Under the pieces are notes generated by a model that was not told the origin of the DNA, searched no databases, and saw only the letters and a program-made list of their open reading frames with translations. From Anniella stebbinsi (Eukaryota; Chordata; Lepidosauria; Squamata; Anniellidae): a stretch of DNA of 64,000 bases. The stretch spans positions 398,263,154 through 398,327,153 of the forward strand of contig JARDYH010000001.1 of NCBI GenBank assembly GCA_029215795.1, written 5' to 3'. Below, in pieces: positions 1 through 10,739 of this stretch (positions within the stretch are counted from its first letter, which is position 1; each line of letters starts with the position of its first letter). The position numbers and the translations under genes were made by a program.

Positions 1-463
1 CCCCCCCCCCAGCTCCTGTGCAAGGACTGCAGCAGCCTCCCATCTGACAAATCCGGGACGTCTTGTTTTGAGCAATTGCTCAGATGTGGAGCCATTGCTG
101 TTGTCAGCCCTTTCAAGAAAGTAGGGTGATTTCTGCAGCGGCCAGTTTGCGTCCCTTCTGCCCCTGCAAGAACCACACGGCCAGCTGCCTCTCCGTCCCC
201 TCTGCTGGTTAACCAAGGGCCGTCTCGGTCAGGACGCCTTATGTCAATAGCTGGCCTCGAGGTGCATGATAGCTGGATGACAGTGCCTCTCATCTCTTCA
301 GACGCAGACGGGTGTCGCTTAGGAACGAGTGCTTAGCGCACCCATGCCCAGACGTGCGTTTGAGGAGGGTTAGGAAATGGTTCACCCGCTGTGCCTCTGG
401 GTTCAGGATCTTGCCGTTTTTGCGCTGTGTCCTTCTGAGCCACGCCGTGTGTTCTGTTCCTAG
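1..463. other. CGNL1 intron end, no recognised feature
   Basis: This is non-coding sequence before the first visible CGNL1 acceptor. Apart from a C-run at the edge I recognise no repeat or gene in it. Confidence 0.6.
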
Positions 464-670
464 AAAGCGGACGCCCTGTCCCACGCCAAGGCTGTGTCCG
501 AAATGATGCAAAGCAGCGCAGAGGATCAGGCGAGGGAGATGACAGAGCAGAACCAGCAGCTGAAGAAAGCCCTCGGGGAGCTGGAGGGCCAAAGGAAAGT
601 GCTCCATCAGGAGCTCGAGGGCTTGAGAGGAGACAGGGACAACAAGGAGGAAAGAATGAGGAGTTACGTG
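464..670 (+). CDS. CGNL1: CGNL1 coding exon (first in window)
   Basis: A 207-nt, phase 0-0 exon encodes fragment residues 1-69, beginning KADALSHAKAVSEMMQ and ending at RMRSYV. It is preceded by a pyrimidine tract ending TTCCTAG and followed by the strong donor GTGAGT at 671. The peptide is coiled coil rich in Glu, Gln and Leu (LKKALGELEGQ, LHQELEGLRGD). An ATG-initiated reading inside it is not a real start, because the frame is open back to the splice acceptor and the rod continues from upstream exons. Confidence 0.9.
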
Positions 671-714
671 GTGAGTTCCAGTGGGCACCAACAGCACAGG
701 TTTAAAAAACCCTT

Positions 715-942
715 TTTATGTTTTATATCACGTTCATATCCTGCCTTTTCCTCCTCTGGTGAAGAACTCAAGGTAGCTTACATGGTCCTCCTCCCTTTTA
801 TCTTTGCCACAACCCTGTGAAGTCGGTTAGGCTGAGAGCCAGTGACTGGCCCAAAGTCACTCAGTGAGCTTTTATGGCTGAGTGGGGACTAGAACCCGGG
901 TCCCTCCAGTCCCCACTCTAACGCTACACTGCACTGGCTCTC
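715..942 (-). repeat. tRNA-derived SINE, reversed
   Basis: Read on the minus strand it shows the pattern common in reptile tRNA SINEs: a promoter-like head, a GGGTTC-type B box (seen as GAACCCGGGT at 892-901) and the body phrase for GTGACTTTGGGCCAGTCACT. It lies in the first visible CGNL1 intron. The same family recurs at 27770. Confidence 0.75.
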
Positions 943-962
943 GCAAGCGAGAAGGTTTAGAG

Positions 963-1290
963 CAGGGGTGTTGAACCTCTCCTGGTCCAAGGGCCAAATT
1001 CAATTGAGGGGAAGCTCTCGGGGACCGCGTGCCAGGGATGGGCAGAGGCAAAAGGTGGGGGCCAAATACCACCATATTGTAGCGTAAAATTCTTACTGCC
1101 AGTAACTCAGCTTTAGGAGAACCACTTTGACCTTTGACAACATGCAAAAGCCCGGAAACTACCGAATGATTGGTGGCCAGGAGAAAGGGGGTGTGGCCAG
1201 GAGAAAGCGATGTGGCCACCTGCTGAACTCCAGTTGGCCAGATTTGGTCGTCAAGCCAGCAGCTCAACACCTCTGGTTTAGAACAAGCCA
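963..1290. repeat. Interspersed repeat, GTGTTGAACCTCT type
   Basis: The start (AGCAGGGGTGTTGAACCTCT and a following AAGGGCCAAATTCAAT) is shared with 6112-6480 and with a short copy at 53022-53080. The family is not identified, and no open frame is present. Confidence 0.55.
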
Positions 1291-2073
1291 AGCCTTGAGT
1301 TGAGTTGAGGTCTCGAATGAGGAAGGCAAGTGTGAATAAGGCCCAATGGTTTCTATTTTCTTTATATGGCAAATGTACAAGCCGGCCTTGAAGCACAAGG
1401 CTACCAGGTTGGTGTACACTTAAAAAGAGTAGAAACGAATACAATACAATCATCATCACCACCAAACTTTAAAAGTGTAAAATTGCAGAAGGCAGCAGAC
1501 ATAACAAACAGAAGGCACGGAAGCCCATGCTGGGCTATCGGACCAAATAAAGCAGCCTTTGCCTGATGGGAAAACGCCGTCAGTGTCAGCTCTGGGCGAG
1601 CTTCTTGGAGGGAGAATTGCAAATACAAGGCGCCTTGACCCCGAACGCACCTTCTTGAGTCGCCACCTGCCTGGCTCCTCTTGGTGGGGAGGGGGAGTGA
1701 GGGGCTCAGAGGAGAGTCTCCACTGATGCCCATAAGATTCAGGCAGGCTCCGGCCATCGCAGGCTTCAGGGAGTCAGGGCTGAGTCCCCTTGGGGCTGAC
1801 GGCAAGGTTTGTGAAGTCCCGGCCCCCTGACTGGTGGCTTGAGAAGTGGGGCAGAAAAGCAGAATCCCAGTCAGCCAAAGGCCGCTGATCCCACCTCAAT
1901 GCAAAATCGGCATCGAAGGCGGGACGTGTCGGCCAAGAGCCCAATTGCAGGCCAAGATGAGGCCCTTGGAGGGGCTGAGGGGAGGGCAGCCCCACATGTT
2001 GGCGTGGGGGGGGGGCAAGGTGCAGAGCTGTCGCCTCAGCTCTTCCAGATGTAACCCAAGTCTCTCCCGGCAG

Positions 2074-2178
2074 GAAGAGAAGCAGCGTTTGGAAGAGGCA
2101 GTGGTGCGTGCAGAAGACGATGCGCAGGAGCTGCTGTCGGCCAAAGCCTCTTTGGAAGCCCAGCTGGAGGATGCCCAG
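2074..2178 (+). CDS. CGNL1: CGNL1 coding exon
   Basis: A 105-nt, phase 0-0 exon (fragment residues 70-104) begins EEKQRLEEAVVRAEDD and ends LEAQLEDAQ. The acceptor is TCTCTCCCGGCAG and the donor GTAAAG. The peptide is continuous coiled coil with leucines at heptad spacing. Confidence 0.92.
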
Positions 2179-2704
2179 GTAAAGAAGAGGTGGTTCTGTT
2201 TGTAACAGTGGCACCTTCGGTCCTGCAGCAGGGTGCGGCTGGCTCTTTTCCATTGCCGTTCCAGCAGTCATCGATGGCTTTCTTCCTCTTGGCAGCCTCT
2301 CTGTCCACGTCAGGTCCTCCCAAGGTTTCTGTGACCACCGTTCTGGCTTCATTTGACCAAAGATGATTTTCAGTGGTGTGTTGTGTTATGTGGCCCAGTA
2401 TCCATGCCTGTACACTGGTAGGATCCGCTGCTAGCCCAAATGGGAAGCTGGCAGATCCTGCAGTGATCGGGGCAGGTCAGCGTTGCTTTCGAAAGGGAGA
2501 TCCAGGAAGGAACTTCTCCGCTTGTTTCCAGCATTCCCGTTGGGAAGCCTGACTTCCTGTCGTGCAAGTTTTGTTTCCCACGACTGCAACAGGAATGGCG
2601 AGAGCCCAGCAGCAATATCGGATCGTGTCCTGGGCTTCCTTTCCTCTTACTTTTCTGGAGAGATTTGATTTGTAATGTTTGTTTGCCTGTTTGTAGCTTC
2701 CTCC

Positions 2705-2770
2705 GTTTTCATTTATTTATTCCATTTTTATGCCGCCCAATTACCCAAACTCCCCCGGGGCGGTTTACAT
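2705..2770 (-). repeat. L2-type LINE 3' tail fragment
   Basis: ATTTATTTATTCCATTTTTA followed by a GCCGCCC box and CCGGGGCGGTTTACAT is the reversed L2 tail seen in many other copies here. It ends about 30 bases before a CGNL1 splice acceptor. Confidence 0.65.
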
Positions 2771-2802
2771 GTTTCATGGCATGGCTTTTTTCATGTCTGC
2801 AG

Positions 2803-2955
2803 AGAAATGTCTGTCGGCTGAGCCAGGAGCAGCAACAGTTAACGGAGCGGCTGAAAGATGAAGCTCACCAGAAGGATCAGTTAAAGAGGATGAAGAGCGA
2901 ACTGGAGAATGAGCGGTGGCAACTGGACAAGACCATTGAGAAGCTACACAAGGAG
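2803..2955 (+). CDS. CGNL1: CGNL1 coding exon
   Basis: A 153-nt, phase 0-0 exon (residues 105-155) begins RNVCRLSQEQQQLTERLKD and ends TIEKLHKE. The acceptor is a T-rich run ending CTGCAG and the donor is GTAAGA. It encodes coiled-coil rod. A decayed L2-type LINE tail lies within about 35 bases of the acceptor. Confidence 0.92.
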
Positions 2956-3464
2956 GTAAGAGCCGTGTGGAGATTAAATATCGGCTGGGGGATGGGGAAG
3001 GGAATAAAAGGCCAAAGCAGACAAAAGACTTACGGAGGGAAAGAGAAAGGAAGCGAAATACGAACTTTGCATTTAATGTTTGTGACCCAGCGAGAATCAA
3101 TGGCTGCTTTTAGAGATGGAGTCGGAGCAGGGACAGGAGCGTCTCTGTCCCAAGTGGGGAGGCTGAAGGGAGTGGTTTCCTCCCCACGGACGCTCCGCCC
3201 TCTTCACCTGGGGCCTGAAGCGTCACTCATGCCAGGAAGCTGTGCCTTTGACCTCCAGTGAGACTTAAGAACAGCATGTTTGCTGATGTTTTTAAACTAG
3301 CAGCTCAGGGCCGCATCACATCACGAGCCAAAGGGGCATGTCCAACCCAACTCTAAAAATAACACAGATTAAATGTGACCCCATGCAGTCGGAATGACCC
3401 TTCCCCCTGCGTTTCAGCCCTGCCTGTAGACAGTTGTTGCTGGATTTATTTTAAAAATGTTTAA

Positions 3465-4126
3465 GAGCTCCATCACACCAGCAATTTAGTGCACTTTCGC
3501 CATGCCTGGTGTGTGGATTTGCAGCACAGTACTCACATGATGCCGTGCCGGTCCTGCTGACACCCCGTCTCTTCCCCAGCCTTTCCTAGAACGTTACAAG
3601 TCTGGATTATTTTCCCTAAATGCATTTAACGTGCCCTTAAGCCTCTGTGTAGTTTTAAAGGAATTGGGGGCTTGTGCTGTGACGAGAGCCTTGCTGTTGG
3701 CTTGAATGGATTGCATCTGGTCCTGGCAGAGAAAAGCGATTTCTCCCAGCAGCCGGCTCCAAGCCTCAATATCAAACCCAAACCTTGCATCCCAGGCTCC
3801 AAAGTGTTTTTTAAAAATCATACAACACCTGAATCTCTGCAGAGACAGGATTGTACTTCCTCGATGCCCCCAAAGAGCCAGACGAAAGGGTCTTTCCATT
3901 TTTGCCCAGCAGAAAGGTGGTCTGGTTGAAGTGCTCATCTGACAGGACCTGACTGGAGGGAGAAAGAGAAGGGGAGGGAGGGGTGGAGTGGAAGAGCAAA
4001 CAAGCCAAAGGTGCGAAAGAACAGCTATTCAGGTGAAAGGGATCATCAGCTTGACACGCTTTTGCCTCAGAGGTAAAAAAAAATGCAGAGGCAAACCAGG
4101 GGGGAAAATTAGGTGTGACGGAGCTC
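3465..4126 (+). mobile_element. Family A miniature DNA transposon, copy A1 (Harbinger-like)
   Basis: This 662-bp element has inverted ends GAGCTCCATCACACC and GGTGTGACGGAGCTC, flanked on both sides by TAA (3462-3464 and 4127-4129). A TWA target duplication is typical of the PIF/Harbinger superfamily. It has no transposase; the small open frames inside are not conserved between copies. Copies A2-A5 lie elsewhere in the window. Confidence 0.75.
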
Positions 4127-4496
4127 TAAGCCACCTGATTTATTTTTAAAGATGAAAGTTGCCACCACCTCCTGCTGTGTGCAGGAGAAGCAGCGGGATC
4201 AAAACAGCCCATTGAATGGGCCACATGCATGTTGTTTACTTCCTCTTTCAAATGAGGAAGTAATGAGGGACAAAGGTACGGGTGGAGAAGCGATGGTAAG
4301 CAAACGCTATTTCCTCCTGTGTGATGACGCTCATCGTGGGGGAAGTATGTGAGGGTTGTCATCCAACGCGTCTGGAGGGTAGCACTTTGGGGAAGGCTGC
4401 CTTAAGGCCTTTGTTGCACGGGCAGAATGGAATGTTTCTGTCGGAATCTGAGATCTGCCCACCGTCAGGTGCGGCAACTGTCACCACCTCCGCAAT

Positions 4497-4538
4497 GACA
4501 ATAACTCCCATAATTGTGACAATAACTCCCATAATTGT
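4497..4538 (+). repeat. Two-unit tandem duplication, 21 bp
   Basis: The unit GACAATAACTCCCATAATTG followed by T occurs twice in perfect succession between family A copies A1 and A2. No function is apparent. Confidence 0.7.
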
Positions 4539-4630
4539 AGAGACCGAATGACCAAGGATCGTCTTCCTACTTGGGCAGGGAGTTCTTTTAAGGCCGACGG
4601 AAGAAGTTTGGCCCAAGCCCCAAGGTTTAA

Positions 4631-5261
4631 GAACTCCATCACACTGAACTTTTCCCCCTGGTTTGCCTCCGCGTTTTTTAACCTCTGAGGCAGAAGTGCA
4701 TCAAGCTTATGATCCCTTTCACCTGAAGAGCTGCACCTTCGCTCCTAAGGTCCTTCGCTCTATTGCTCTTCCACTCCGCCCCTCCCCTTCTCTTTCTCCC
4801 TCCAGTCAAGTCCTGGCAGATAAGCACTTCAACCAGACCCCCTTTCTGCCAGGCAAAAGTGGAACGACCCTTTAGTCTGGCTCTTTGGGGACATTGAGGG
4901 AGTACAATCCTGTCTCTGCAGAAATTCAGCCATTGTATGATTTTTAAAAAGGCTTTGGAGCCTGGGATGCAAGGTTTGGGTTTGATATTGAGGCCTGGAG
5001 CTGGCTGCTGGGACAGATTGCTTTTCCCTGCCAGGACCTGATGCAATCCATTCAAGCCCCCAGTGCCTTTAAAACTACACGGAGGCTTAGGGCGCATTAA
5101 ATGCATTTAGGGAAAATAATCCAGACTTTTTGCGTCCTAGGAAAGGCTGGGGAAGAGGCGGGGTGTCAGCAGGACAGGCACGGTGTCATGTGAGTGCCGT
5201 GCTGCAAATCCACACACCAGGCATGGCAAGAATGCACTAAATCGCTGGTGTGATGGAGCTC
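4631..5261 (-). mobile_element. Family A miniature DNA transposon, copy A2
   Basis: This 631-bp copy is in the opposite orientation to A1. Its ends are GAACTCCATCACACT and GGTGTGATGGAGCTC, with flanks TAA on the left and CAA on the right. It shares internal sequence with A1, for instance the conserved phrase CCAAACCTTGCATCCCAGGC, here reversed. It lies about 500 bp from A1 in the same CGNL1 intron. Confidence 0.72.
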
Positions 5262-5314
5262 CAAGTTGCTCTTTCATTGGTATAAAGCTGAAAAAATACT
5301 GCCCAGCGATTTGC

Positions 5315-5765
5315 TCTGTATCTTTTATTTATTTATTTTTAACATCATTTTATTTATTTCGTTTCTGTACTGCCCCATAGCCGAAGCTCTCTGGGGCGGT
5401 TTACAACCATTCATAAAAACACAAAATACAACATAATAAAAATAGTCTAACATTTTTAACATAGAAAAATTAAAAACAATGTAAACAACTAAAAACAATT
5501 TAAATAAACAATTTTTCCCTCCCAGTAGACCTGTTCTAAAACAGCAGATGTAGATGCCTCATTATATACCATTAAACGCCTGGGAGTAGAGGGTGGTCTT
5601 AACCTGGCATTGAAAAGATGACGGTGTTGGTGCCAGGCGGGCCTCAGTGGGGAGCTTGTTCCCTTCCTCTTGTCGCCACCCTCTGAGCCACCCTTGGTGA
5701 AGGCTCCCAGAGGGTCCAGATGTTGATCATAGTGTCCAGGTATGTTCAGGTCAGGAGAGGCATTC
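5315..5765 (-). mobile_element. L2-type LINE 3' end, truncated
   Basis: A reversed tail (TTTATTTATTT, then GTACTGCCCCATAGCCGAAG and GGGGCGGTTTACAA) is followed by the remnant of the reverse transcriptase C-terminus with frameshifts. It is one of more than ten L2-type pieces in the window. Confidence 0.7.
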
Positions 5766-5899
5766 CATCAGGTATTGCTGTCCCGAGTCATGTGAAGCTT
5801 GCCCAGAGCTGTTGGAAACACTGCTTCGTAGCTGAGATGTTCCATTCCCCCTTTGGAACCCTACATGTCTCTTCCTGCATCTGCTTTCCTTTTTGCTAG

Positions 5900-6070
5900 A
5901 TGGCAGAAATCATGGAGGTTTCGCGGACGTCAACTTTGGAGCTCCAGAACCAGCTTGATGAATACAAGGAGAAGAATCGCCGGGAGCTTGCTGAGACGCA
6001 AAGGCAGTTGAAAGACAAAAACGTGGAGTTAGAAAAGGCACACCTGATGGCCCTCAAGATGCAGGAAGAG
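5900..6070 (+). CDS. CGNL1: CGNL1 coding exon
   Basis: A 171-nt, phase 0-0 exon (residues 156-212) begins MAEIMEVSRTSTLELQNQ and ends MALKMQEE. The acceptor is TTTTTGCTAG and the donor GTAATG. The initial Met is internal to the protein: the exon starts exactly at the AG and the frame joins its neighbours. It encodes coiled-coil rod. Confidence 0.92.
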
Positions 6071-6111
6071 GTAATGGTTGCTGAGCCCTAGTAGCATTCA
6101 TGAACATGGCC

Positions 6112-6480
6112 TAGACAGGGTGTCAAACCTCTTTCACCCAAGGGCCATATTGAATTTTGGAGAAGTGATGGGTGGGACCAAAGGCAAAAGGAGAAGGCCA
6201 AAAATCCCAGTATATTTTAGCTTAACACTCTTATTGCCAATAACTCAACCGCTGGAGAGGCGTTTCAACCTTTTAGGGTGCAACCTTATGGATATTTAGA
6301 CATAAAAAAGTCCTACAGCTTCCAGCATTCCTCAGCCATACATGTTTCTGTCTAAATAGGCATAGGATGGCATCCTTTGAATGGGGAAAAATGGGGAAAA
6401 GCTGGGAAATAACAAGGCTAGGGAAAAGAAGGCGTGGCCATCTTGGGAAGCCTGAAGAGTTGGATTAGGGCCCCAGGCAG
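6112..6480. repeat. Interspersed repeat, GTGTTGAACCTCT type
   Basis: It begins GGTGTCAAACCTCTTTCACC and continues with the AAGGGCCATATT phrase shared with 963-1290. A nested piece at about 6282-6370 carries GTCCTACAGCTTCCAGCATT, part of another family found at 29024 and 36985. Confidence 0.5.
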
Positions 6481-6534
6481 GCTGGTCCTCGAAGGATCAT
6501 CCTGGGGACAAAATTGATATCTATTTGATTCATA

Positions 6535-6800
6535 TGTTTATTTTGAAGATTGCTGTATTGCATTTCAGAAGTAGAAAGTTCCATCAAAGCGGCTGACAAT
6601 CCACAAAAGACAAGTTGTATAACACCATAAAACACCACTTTAAAATTCCATAAAAATTAATAACTCAAAGAGCAGCACAATATAACCAAAGAATCAAACA
6701 TCAACCTACTAAACCCATTGCAGAACCTATTGAAGTGTAACCAAGCGCAAGAACCAAACGCCACCCAAGCCAAAGGCAGAATGAAATAAACACATCTTTA
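6535..6800 (-). repeat. LINE tail-like sequence
   Basis: A low-complexity A-rich stretch follows a phrase of the AAAGCGGCTGACAATCCA type, like reversed 3' tails of L2-group elements. Assignment is tentative. Confidence 0.4.
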
Positions 6801-6834
6801 GGACCCTGCTAAAAGTTCCTGACCTGTTTTTTTA

Positions 6835-7206
6835 TTGGTGGGAGATTCAGGACAGATGCAAAGAAGGACTTCTTTACACAGTGCGTAGTTAAACTATGGA
6901 ATTCACTGCCACAAGATGTAGTGATGGCCACCAATTTGGATGGCTTTCAAAGGGGATTGGATAAATTCCTGGAGGAGAAGACGATCAATGGCTACCAGTC
7001 CTGATGGCTAAATGCTACCTTCAGTATCAGAGGCAGTAAGCCTGTATACATCAGTTGCTGGGGAACATGGGTGGGAGGGTGCTGTTGCACCCGTGTCCCG
7101 CTTGTGAGTTCCTGGTCGACAGCCAGTTGGCCACTCTGTGAACAGAATGCTGGACTAGATGGACCCTTGGTCTGATTTAGCAAAGCTCTTCTTATGTTCT
7201 TATGAC
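6835..7206 (+). mobile_element. CR1-type LINE 3' end
   Basis: It contains the phrases ATGGAATTCACTGCCACAAG and GCTGGACTAGATGGACCCTT and terminates in TTCTTATG-type octamer repeats, the usual CR1 terminus. It is non-coding 3' UTR and truncated at the 5' end. Confidence 0.7.
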
Positions 7207-8561
7207 CTGTATCTGTGTGTTGGGGGTGGAACGGAGAGAGAAATCTCAAACCTACTTGGCTTTGGTCTGTCAGTATCCTCATTAGCATGTCTCCTGTTCT
7301 GACCCCTCATGGCCAAGAAAGCAAGCGGGGACAAGCTTGAACAAGCAACGATGTTTCATAAAAACGGAGAATCGATCAATCATATGAGCAGAAAGAAAGA
7401 AAAAACGTGGCCTCTTCTGCTTAGAAACCTGGCCATTGACACATTTCGGATGTAAATAAAGACTTTCATCAGTGAACTCCTACTATGTGAAGAAATAGGT
7501 GGGCCTGGAGCCTCCAGTTTCACAAGAGGTTCGTGTCCTTGGTTCCAGCACGTTCAGTCACCAGCTGCGGAAAGACTGGAGTGTGTTTAAGAAGTCTTTG
7601 TCCCAGGGTCATGTAAACAAACGCTGTTAGGCTGGGGAGTTTGACCCGTTGTCTGCCATTATGGAAGTGTTATGTAAGAGCTTGTTAAACTCCAAAATCT
7701 ATCTAGTTAGAATGTATTTTACATTTGAGGACACACACACACACCCCGCCCTGTCCCGGACTCCCCGAAAAGCCAGTGGAATGCTGCCATCTCCTGGCTA
7801 AGGGTGGGGGGGAGACTTAAGGCCATTGACGTGAACAGCTGAGAAATACAAGTTCTGACTTGACATTTGCTCATGGGTAGATCTGTTTTTTAAGCAATAC
7901 TGTGAGTGATTCTACACAGAAACATAGATGGGGATTAGTTATCCACACACTGTCCCTAGAGCTCCATCCGTGGACAAGATCTGATTGAAATCCAGACTCC
8001 TGTTCGTGGGTCCACCCAGGAAACGGTACTGCTTTCAAATAAAGTTTCCAGGTGAGGCGCTTGCATCATCACCCTGAAAAGTTGGTCTGTGAGCACAGAA
8101 CACACCAAAGGGCCATGGTTGTCCCTCGGTTCACTGGCTAGCTCCAAGTTTGTAGGACTTTTTCCTTTCCATAGAATTATTGCCTGTTCTTTCTTGTAGG
8201 ATTTTGTCTTTCCTCCCCTCCTCCAGTCCGTTCTTATTTCTTTAAAATCCCATTTTCCCAAATGTTTCAGACAGACTTGCATCCTGCTTCACAATGGTGG
8301 GGTGAGCTTTTAACTTGCTGATCTGGCTGCTGTTGGCCCAACGTGTGAAAATAAAACCACATTATTCCTCCATTTTTTTTTCTTTTGGTGGCCAGATTTT
8401 ATTTTTCTTGTTTTCTCTCTGTCATATTCCAAGACACTCTTTTTTTCAAAATGGAGCATATACCCCAGAATGGTGTTTTCACAATTTCAGGAGGGCTGAA
8501 TCCTTGGAATTGTTTACCTCCGGAGTGGGTTTGCTTCCCACCAGAGGAAGTTGATTTGTAC
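7207..8561. other. CGNL1 intron, unique sequence
   Basis: This is intronic sequence with a short AC run near 7732-7744 and a C/G-rich patch at 7745-7815. No gene or repeat family is recognised. Confidence 0.5.
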
Positions 8562-8705
8562 ATAAGAAGAGCCCTGCTGGATCAGACCATGGTCCATCTA
8601 GTCCAGCATTCTGTTCACAGAGCGGCCAACCAGATGTCCACCAGGAACCCACAAGCAGGACACGGGTGCAACAGCACCCTCCCAGCAACTGGTGTACATA
8701 GGATT
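8562..8705 (-). mobile_element. CR1-type LINE 3' end, reversed fragment
   Basis: It begins CATAAGAAGAGCCCTGCTGG and continues with the reversed form of the 6835-7206 element (GTCCATCTAGTCCAGCATTC). Confidence 0.7.
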
Positions 8706-8952
8706 ACTGCCTCTGATACATGGGATGGCATTTTGATCCCTGGGGTTCCAGTGGACTTTCCCAAGATGGGATTGAGAGAAGCTGATTATCTAGTAGCAGC
8801 TGGGTCCATGGTTTGATGCTTGCAAAATGCAGGATGATTTTATTTGTATCTTTATCTGTCTATTTGCACCTGTGCGTGGTGTTGTGTAGAGCATACCAGG
8901 GATTTGACCCCTGTCCAGAAGGACTAACAGTCCACCTTTCCTTTTGTTTCAG

Positions 8953-9114
8953 ATGCGTTTTATGGAGGACGAATTACGGGATCACCAAAGAGCCCAAGAC
9001 GAGGCTATTACAAGGACGCAACTGCTGGAACAGACCGTGAAAGCCCTAGAATATGAACTCGAAGCCAAAAACCACTTGAAAGAAGATCGGGCAAGACAAG
9101 CCAAGATAATGGAG
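8953..9114 (+). CDS. CGNL1: CGNL1 coding exon
   Basis: A 162-nt, phase 0-0 exon (residues 213-266) begins MRFMEDELRDHQRAQDEA and ends ARQAKIME. The acceptor is TTTTGTTTCAG. The donor is GTAGAA, weaker than the vertebrate consensus, and it runs straight into a GAT microsatellite and an L2-type LINE tail on the opposite strand. It encodes coiled-coil rod. Confidence 0.9.
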
Positions 9115-9118
9115 GTAG

Positions 9119-9660
9119 AAGATGATGATGATGATGATGATATTAATAATATATTTATTTCTTACCTGCCTCTCCCTCTGGATCGAGGCGGGGAACAACA
9201 TTAAATACAAAACAGCATAAAATACATAAAACTGATTAAAACCTTATAAAACTAATTAATTATTAAAAGCATATAAAATTAATACATTATTAAAATACCA
9301 ATAAAACTCTTAAAATTCGACTGGGTAGGCCTGCCGGAAGAGATGAGTCTTTATGGCTTTCTTAAATTCCAGAAGACTGTTAAGTTGGCGAATCTCTCCC
9401 GGCAGGCCATTCTGCAGTCTGGGAGCTGCAGAAGAGAAGGTCCTCTGGGTAATGATTGTCAGCCTAGTTTTTGCTGACTGGAGTAAGTTCTTCCCAGAGG
9501 ACCTGAGTGTGCGGGGCGGATTGTACGGGGGAAGGCAATCCCACAGGTAACCTGGACCCAAACCATGTAGGGCTTTAAAGGTAATAAGCAACACATTATA
9601 CTTTGCCCGGAAACTAATTGGCAGCCAGTGAAGTGATTTTAAGATTGGTGTAAGATGAAC
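9119..9660 (-). mobile_element. L2-type LINE 3' end with GAT/AAT microsatellite
   Basis: The microsatellite starts four bases into the intron after a CGNL1 donor. The minus strand then encodes a broken reverse-transcriptase C-terminus (FKALHGLGPGYLWDCLPPY, later AFSSAAPRLQNGLP-like residues). The RT core is missing. Confidence 0.8.
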
Positions 9661-9837
9661 TTTGGGGGTTGGGGTGTGTGTGTGAGTCAGTCACTTTTAT
9701 AGGCACGGTTGTGACAATTCACACAACTAGGACTAACCGCTGCAAGGCTCACAGGCGCCGTGTTCTGACTTGAGCTGCCAGTTAAGTCCACGCCTTGCAC
9801 ATCCCCAAGGACAGAGAAGGTCCTGCTGGGCCATAAC

Positions 9838-10365
9838 TTTTTTTAAAAAAAATATTTATTTATATACCACTTCCCATCCAAAAGATTTTGGAGCGGTGAA
9901 CAACAAATAGAATAAATGAATAAAAACGCCATATTAAAAACTATTTTAAAAAGGACAGAGTTCTAATAAAACCTGGATTCTGGTAAACCCACAGCCAGTC
10001 AGTCAAAAAAAGTTTGCTGAAATGACGTTTTCAGGAGGCGCTGGAAGCAATACAATGTTGGCACCTGCCTGACCTCCAAAGGCAGGGAATTCCGACAACG
10101 TTTAGACAAATTGATGGTTGGAAAAAAACAGTAAACAAGTAAGTTTTGAATGGCTGTGGAACGTGCACAGTCATTGGTGCCTGTCTTATCGCAGAAGGGA
10201 GGTCCTTCCAGAGGGAGGGTGCCACCACAGAGAAGGCCTGTTACCAGATGGGATTCTGTGGAATGGGTAATAAAGTATTCCCTGAAGATTGTAATGATCT
10301 AATGGCTCTATATGGGGGGGGGGGGGGCAATTTTTCAGGTAACCTGATCCCAAGTTTTTCACTGT
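9838..10365 (-). mobile_element. L2-type LINE 3' end, reversed
   Basis: A tail (TATTTATTTATATACCACTT) and a frameshifted RT C-terminal remnant on the minus strand (VAPSLWKDLPSAIRQAP) are seen. It includes a 13-G run near 10314-10326. It belongs to the same subgroup as 59880-60400. Confidence 0.75.
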
Positions 10366-10649
10366 TGAGTACTTTCTGACTGCTTAAAACGTGAGAATTT
10401 TTCCCTTAAGTCAAGTTAAACCAGTCTGGATTAGACTGAGCCCGCAGCAAAACATTTTTCCTGATTCTGTATGTGTTGCGGCACATTATAACCCCGGTCC
10501 TGTTCCCGATTTCTCACCTGCCATTTGAAGCAGGCCCTGGCCTTCGTCTTTTTCCGCTTGGCAATGCAGTGCACTGAGAGGAGAGCTGTTGCGTAGCTCC
10601 GCTTTGAGCAGCCTCTTGCACTGAGCCCAAATTGCCTCATCTCTTTTAG

Positions 10650-10739
10650 GACAAGATGTCCCAGCTGGAGGTGGAGCTCGAAGAGGAACGGAACAATTCG
10701 GATATCTTATCGGAAAGGATCAGCCGGTGCAGAGAACAG
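10650..10739 (+). CDS. CGNL1: CGNL1 coding exon
   Basis: A 90-nt, phase 0-0 exon (residues 267-296) begins DKMSQLEVELEEERNNSD and ends RISRCREQ. The acceptor is CATCTCTTTTAG and the donor GTACTT. It encodes coiled-coil rod and is followed by the largest intron of the visible part of the gene (5.8 kb). Confidence 0.9.

Noticed and set aside
872..1465. Long minus-strand open frame of 197 codons
   Set aside because: It crosses a reversed SINE and an interspersed repeat inside a CGNL1 intron, and its sequence resembles no protein family. It is a chance opening.
1774..2352. Minus-strand 192-codon open frame overlapping a CGNL1 exon
   Set aside because: It is antisense to a well-supported exon and has no domain.
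3672..3942. Small open frames recurring in all family A copies, suggesting a conserved peptide
   Set aside because: The frames differ in length and phase between copies and contain no domain. Similarity reflects shared transposon DNA.
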